Below the pieces are notes generated by a model. The model saw only the letters and a program-made list of their open reading frames with translations, searched no databases and was not told where the DNA came from. Below, in pieces: positions 7,801 to 8,757 of a stretch of DNA of 8,757 bases (within the stretch, counting starts at the first letter, position 1; every line of letters begins with the position of its first letter). The stretch is from an uncultured Clostridia bacterium (lineage in GTDB: Bacteria; Bacillota; Clostridia; Christensenellales; CAG-917), in NCBI GenBank assembly GCA_947629635.1, contig CANREO010000033.1, forward strand, positions 1-8,757, in the 5' to 3' direction. A program made the translations under genes and the position numbers.

Positions 7801-8476
7801 AGACGGTCAAAAAGTAGTGGACATCGCCGCGGGCGTTTTGGGCGCAGAATTGGAGTATCTTGATATAAAGGCGGAACTTACTGCGGTGACAAGAGCAATG
7901 CTGTCTGCCTGTACAGGGCTCAAAGAACTGATATTGCCGGCGAGCGTAACCAAACTCGACGAGGAATTGCTTGCGGGATTGAATAAATTGGAAGCAGTCA
8001 CGGTACCGTTCATAGGATTGGAAATTTACGACGCCGACAAGGATCTGAATACTCTTTTCGCCGAGCTATTTTCTTCAAATGCGGATGGCGAGGGGTTGTA
8101 CCCGGTCGACGCTTTCAGACTGAGAAAGAGAGAAGGTGCGCAAGGCGAAGAATCCATAGGCATCCGGTATATCCCAAGCAGTTTGAAGAGAGTGACCGTA
8201 TTGCAAGGCGGTTTGCCTCAGTATGCTTTGGCATATTTTAAAAGTCTCGAATATGTTGAAGTGCACGGAGATATCGTGGGTAGGTTGGCGCTTAGAGAGT
8301 GTACCGGTCTTACCGAACTCAAACTCATAGGAGTTACGGAAGTGGATGAGTTGGGTTTGTATCAAGCGGCTGCTTTACAGAAAATTTATATCACCGTTGA
8401 GGAGTGCCGCTCTTCCATCGACGCGGCGCTTAAAAGAAGCGATGCTACAGACGTTGAAATCGTTTTTGAAACATAA
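4874..8476 (+). CDS. Modular surface lipoprotein: MBG-like, InlB B-repeats and BspA-type leucine-rich C-terminus
   Basis: A 1200-residue predicted lipoprotein (numbered from ATG 4874). Basic residues K11, R12, R18 and K19 precede a hydrophobic core (about 22-37) and a lipobox L-T-A-C with the lipidated C40. The N-region is unusually long. Residues about 47-108 form a B-repeat-like module ending Y-A-K-W. Two MBG-like Ig modules span about 117-183 and 183-260 (Y-D-G-K-A-H and F-D-G-E-E-H signatures). Divergent B-repeats span 261-465. Six B-repeats (InlB B-repeat/Flg_new type: G-Y-x-F-x-x-W then D-I-x-L-x-A-x-W) of exactly 68 residues span 466-873, and a degenerate one about 874-940. The C-terminus (about 947-1200) is BspA-type leucine-rich, with L-K-E-L-I-L-P near 1016-1022 and Y-I-P-S-S-L-K-R-V-T near 1099-1108. 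These families act in adhesion and surface display in Gram-positive gut bacteria. The ligand is unknown. It has its own promoter and terminator, and its leader may regulate it. Confidence 0.85.
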   Translation: MQVEHPEGALKRASFCIRKISYFVHTLVILMCLSIFLTACDEPTKNVILVFGEGMEDVGWSGGEIEIPEREGYIFEGWYIDPEFKNSVDPYKLIESDWEGETRIYAKWREEKKKLQFENLEVADCECVYDGKAHGVEVKNVPDGANVYMSEYTDAGVYEIDVVVSKDGYQSWQGKGSLTIHKAEVDATAIPLEDKTFVFDGEEHSVELEIDDLPSGVTGYEVENNGRTEVGEQQVTFHFTVDKNHEPVDDITVTLTIIEAVYEVTFVQRSGEKTVRSVTRGCPVENIPDVEEVRGYSGRWDADLTAIYSDLEVHAVYDAIEYKISYDYGGGRIVEDTYRITDGIKELIEGEERKGYTFDGWYEDEIKIESIDCERELRDITLVGRWTLIEYTVRYVLGEGGLNDAANINFEDVYKYNVESPTKKLSAATRRGYEFVCWRDENGERVDEIVRGEAKNIVLTAEYTLLEYQIRYMDGGKILFTDTYTVEEDMPNLYVPDDKPGYKFANWRNERGDAIYELSNNFSNITLYVVWNLIIYKITYKEGNSVMHEDEYDAESELPEMYVPDSRQGYIFEGWTDEKGIATDALVKTYSDIVLYANWRAIEYKITYMDGDIKIYEDIYTVASAMPPLFMPGAKLGYNFVCWLDEENNPVDELVNTYEDIVLTAKWSIITYKIIYKDSGIIVHEDQYTVESSLLQLYTEAQKLGYEFVCWRDEKNEEVRSLSKTYSDIVLTAEWALITYTITYKDGENTLHCDTYDVEHAMPSIYEPIPKTGYTFACWKDENGEEVHALDMMYKDIVLTASWDLITYTINYMDGEALLREDTYTVESELPVLYEPQPKRGYTFDCWKDEHGEEIRKLSKTFENITLNAEWKPIIYKIKYHDGSDVTEEEYTILDCPVMLKRGSDSEDGTFVRWTDSEGKTIEMITEEDLGDIDVYSERETEKTKSEFGYEQTDGGIRIVSRDDSFGTRAVVPVEIDGQKVVDIAAGVLGAELEYLDIKAELTAVTRAMLSACTGLKELILPASVTKLDEELLAGLNKLEAVTVPFIGLEIYDADKDLNTLFAELFSSNADGEGLYPVDAFRLRKREGAQGEESIGIRYIPSSLKRVTVLQGGLPQYALAYFKSLEYVEVHGDIVGRLALRECTGLTELKLIGVTEVDELGLYQAAALQKIYITVEECRSSIDAALKRSDATDVEIVFET
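4894..4919 (+). promoter_or_regulatory. Terminator-like hairpin inside the first codons of the lipoprotein gene (candidate attenuator)
   Basis: AGGTGCG (4894-4900) pairs with CGCGCCT (4907-4913) in 7 bp with one wobble, around the loop CTTAAA. CTTTTTG follows directly. This is the shape of an intrinsic terminator, but it lies within codons 7-16. The 3' arm CGCGCCT can instead pair fully (one G-U) with GGGCGCG at 4785-4791 in the leader, which would act as an antiterminator. It may be coincidence: the stem is short and the T-tract is only five bases. Confidence 0.35.
6269..7492 (+). repeat. Six tandem 204-bp coding repeats (68-residue InlB B-repeats)
   Basis: Units start at 6269, 6473, 6677, 6881, 7085 and 7289. 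Each is exactly 68 codons with no insertion or deletion. The protein consensus is I-x-Y-x-I-x-Y-x-D-G at the start, D-x-Y-x-V-E-x-x-x-P at about 17-26, G-Y-x-F-x-C-W at 36-42 and D-I-x-L-x-A-x-W at 59-66. The units have diverged clearly at the DNA level, so this is an old duplication kept in register rather than a fresh expansion. Earlier modules of 59, 69 and 77 residues (5654-6268) are related but not in register. Confidence 0.9.
7493..7693 (+). repeat. Degenerate seventh B-repeat
   Basis: It opens like the others (I-I-Y-K-I-K-Y-H-D-G) but is about one residue shorter, has lost the G-Y-x-F motif (G-T-F-V-R-W instead) and ends Y-S-E-R rather than A-x-W. It joins the repeat rod to the leucine-rich C-terminus and probably acts as a capping or linker unit. 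Confidence 0.6.
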
Positions 8477-8484
8477 ATTTTAAG

Positions 8485-8505
8485 TCGCGCCGTCACTTTG
8501 CGCGA
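8485..8505 (+). other. Small GC-rich hairpin just after the lipoprotein stop
   Basis: TCGCGC (8485-8490) pairs with GCGCGA (8500-8505) around a 9-nt loop and is followed by TTGTTT. It could be a weak first terminator or an mRNA 3'-end stabiliser ahead of the stronger terminator at 8529. It is too poor in T to stand alone. Confidence 0.35.
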
Positions 8506-8528
8506 TTGTTTGAAAGAACGTGAAATAC

Positions 8529-8569
8529 AAAAGCATGCAATTTCCGAACTCCCGAATTGCATGCTTTTT
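8529..8569 (+). terminator. Rho-independent terminator of the lipoprotein gene (bidirectional)
   Basis: AAAAGCATGCAATT (8529-8542) pairs perfectly with AATTGCATGCTTTT (8555-8568) over 14 bp around a 12-nt loop, ending in TTTTT. The A-run at the 5' side makes it usable in both directions, so it could also stop transcription arriving from beyond the right edge. Confidence 0.9.
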
Positions 8570-8611
8570 ATATATAAGCATTGCTCATCTACAATAAAAA
8601 ACGGCAAATTT

Positions 8612-8617
8612 TATAAT
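8612..8617 (+). promoter_or_regulatory. Possible -10 box before the 3' palindromic element
   Basis: A perfect TATAAT sits 14 nt before the palindromic element. The matching -35 position (about 8589-8595) is poor (TACAAT), so promoter activity is uncertain. If real, transcription would start near 8624 and end at the 8719-8742 terminator, giving an RNA of about 120 nt. Confidence 0.25.
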
Positions 8618-8630
8618 ACTTTCTCAAAAA

Positions 8631-8713
8631 TCTTATAAATAAGCGTAGCGTCAGCCACGAGGAGTGGGTTCGCTTGCCGCAGGCAAGGCAAGCGTGCTTG
8701 CGATCCCATAAGA
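8631..8713. repeat. 83-bp palindromic element, possible structured RNA or dispersed repeat
   Basis: It is bounded by inverted ends TCTTAT (8631-8636) and ATAAGA (8708-8713). Inside are CCAC/GTGG (8655-8658/8664-8667) within AGCG/CGCT (8647-8650/8671-8674), and CGCTTGCC/GGCAAGCG (8671-8678/8687-8694), a perfect 8-bp inverted repeat. Alternatives to the last are TTGCC/GGCAA (8674-8678/8682-8686) and GCAAG/CTTGC (8688-8692/8697-8701). TGGGTTC (8665-8671) can also pair with GATCCCA (8702-8708) with one mismatch. The core is GC-rich, in contrast to its AT-rich flanks. It could be a small RNA, a REP/MITE-like repeat, or a processing structure. I do not recognise the family. Confidence 0.4.
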
Positions 8714-8718
8714 AAATA

Positions 8719-8742
8719 AAAAACCGATATAAATCGGTTTTT
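8719..8742 (+). terminator. Bidirectional rho-independent terminator near the window end
   Basis: AAAAACCGAT (8719-8728) pairs perfectly with ATCGGTTTTT (8733-8742) around the loop ATAA, 10 bp with A- and T-runs on the two sides. On the + strand it would end a transcript of the 8631-8713 element. On the - strand it could end a convergent gene beyond the window. Confidence 0.75.
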
Positions 8743-8757
8743 GGCGGAATCGGTGGG

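Noticed and set aside
8733..8757. Possible 5' end of a tRNA-Leu (GGCGGAATCGGTGG resembles its D-arm)
   Set aside because: The would-be acceptor strand is the terminator arm and T-run, the D-loop text differs (GGTGGG rather than GGTAGAC-like), and the rest is outside the window.

Overview
The window looks like a chromosomal stretch from an uncultured gut-type member of the Bacillota (Clostridia, possibly a Christensenellales-like lineage). This is inferred from three things: two modular surface proteins built from Big_2, MBG, InlB B-repeat (Flg_new) and BspA-type leucine-rich modules; strong sigma-A promoters with AGGAGG-type ribosome binding sites; and a moderate-GC sequence with many ATA and AGA codons. 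No marker here fixes the genus.

Layout, all genes on the + strand. (1) Positions 3-2432 are the 3' part of a large extracellular Ig-like/beta-helix protein whose start lies before the window. It ends in a strong intrinsic terminator (2443-2478). (2) A near-consensus promoter (2520-2548) starts a short leader of about 60 nt that leads into thrS (2618-4555), threonyl-tRNA synthetase. The leader contains a 5-bp stem with a 7-nt loop that puts UGU, the anticodon of a tRNA-Thr, in the anticodon position. This suggests autogenous translational control, and there is no room for a T-box. thrS ends in a 13-bp hairpin terminator (4575-4606). (3) A second promoter (4699-4727) drives a structured leader of about 140 nt and a 1200-residue lipoprotein (4874-8476). 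Its order is lipobox, B-repeat-like module, two MBG-like modules, divergent B-repeats, six B-repeats of exactly 68 residues, one degenerate repeat, and a BspA-type leucine-rich C-terminus. A terminator-like hairpin lies within its first codons and can compete with a GC-rich leader segment, so attenuation is possible. (4) The 3' intergenic region holds a strong bidirectional terminator, an 83-bp palindromic element bounded by TCTTAT/ATAAGA, and another bidirectional terminator. This part may be a small RNA or a dispersed repeat.

The three genes appear to be three separate transcription units: a housekeeping synthetase between two unrelated cell-surface proteins. No mobile-element gene, CRISPR array, rRNA or convincing tRNA was seen. 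The best leads for something undescribed are RNA-level: the thrS tRNA-mimic leader, the lipoprotein leader with its alternative pairings, and the 3' palindromic element.
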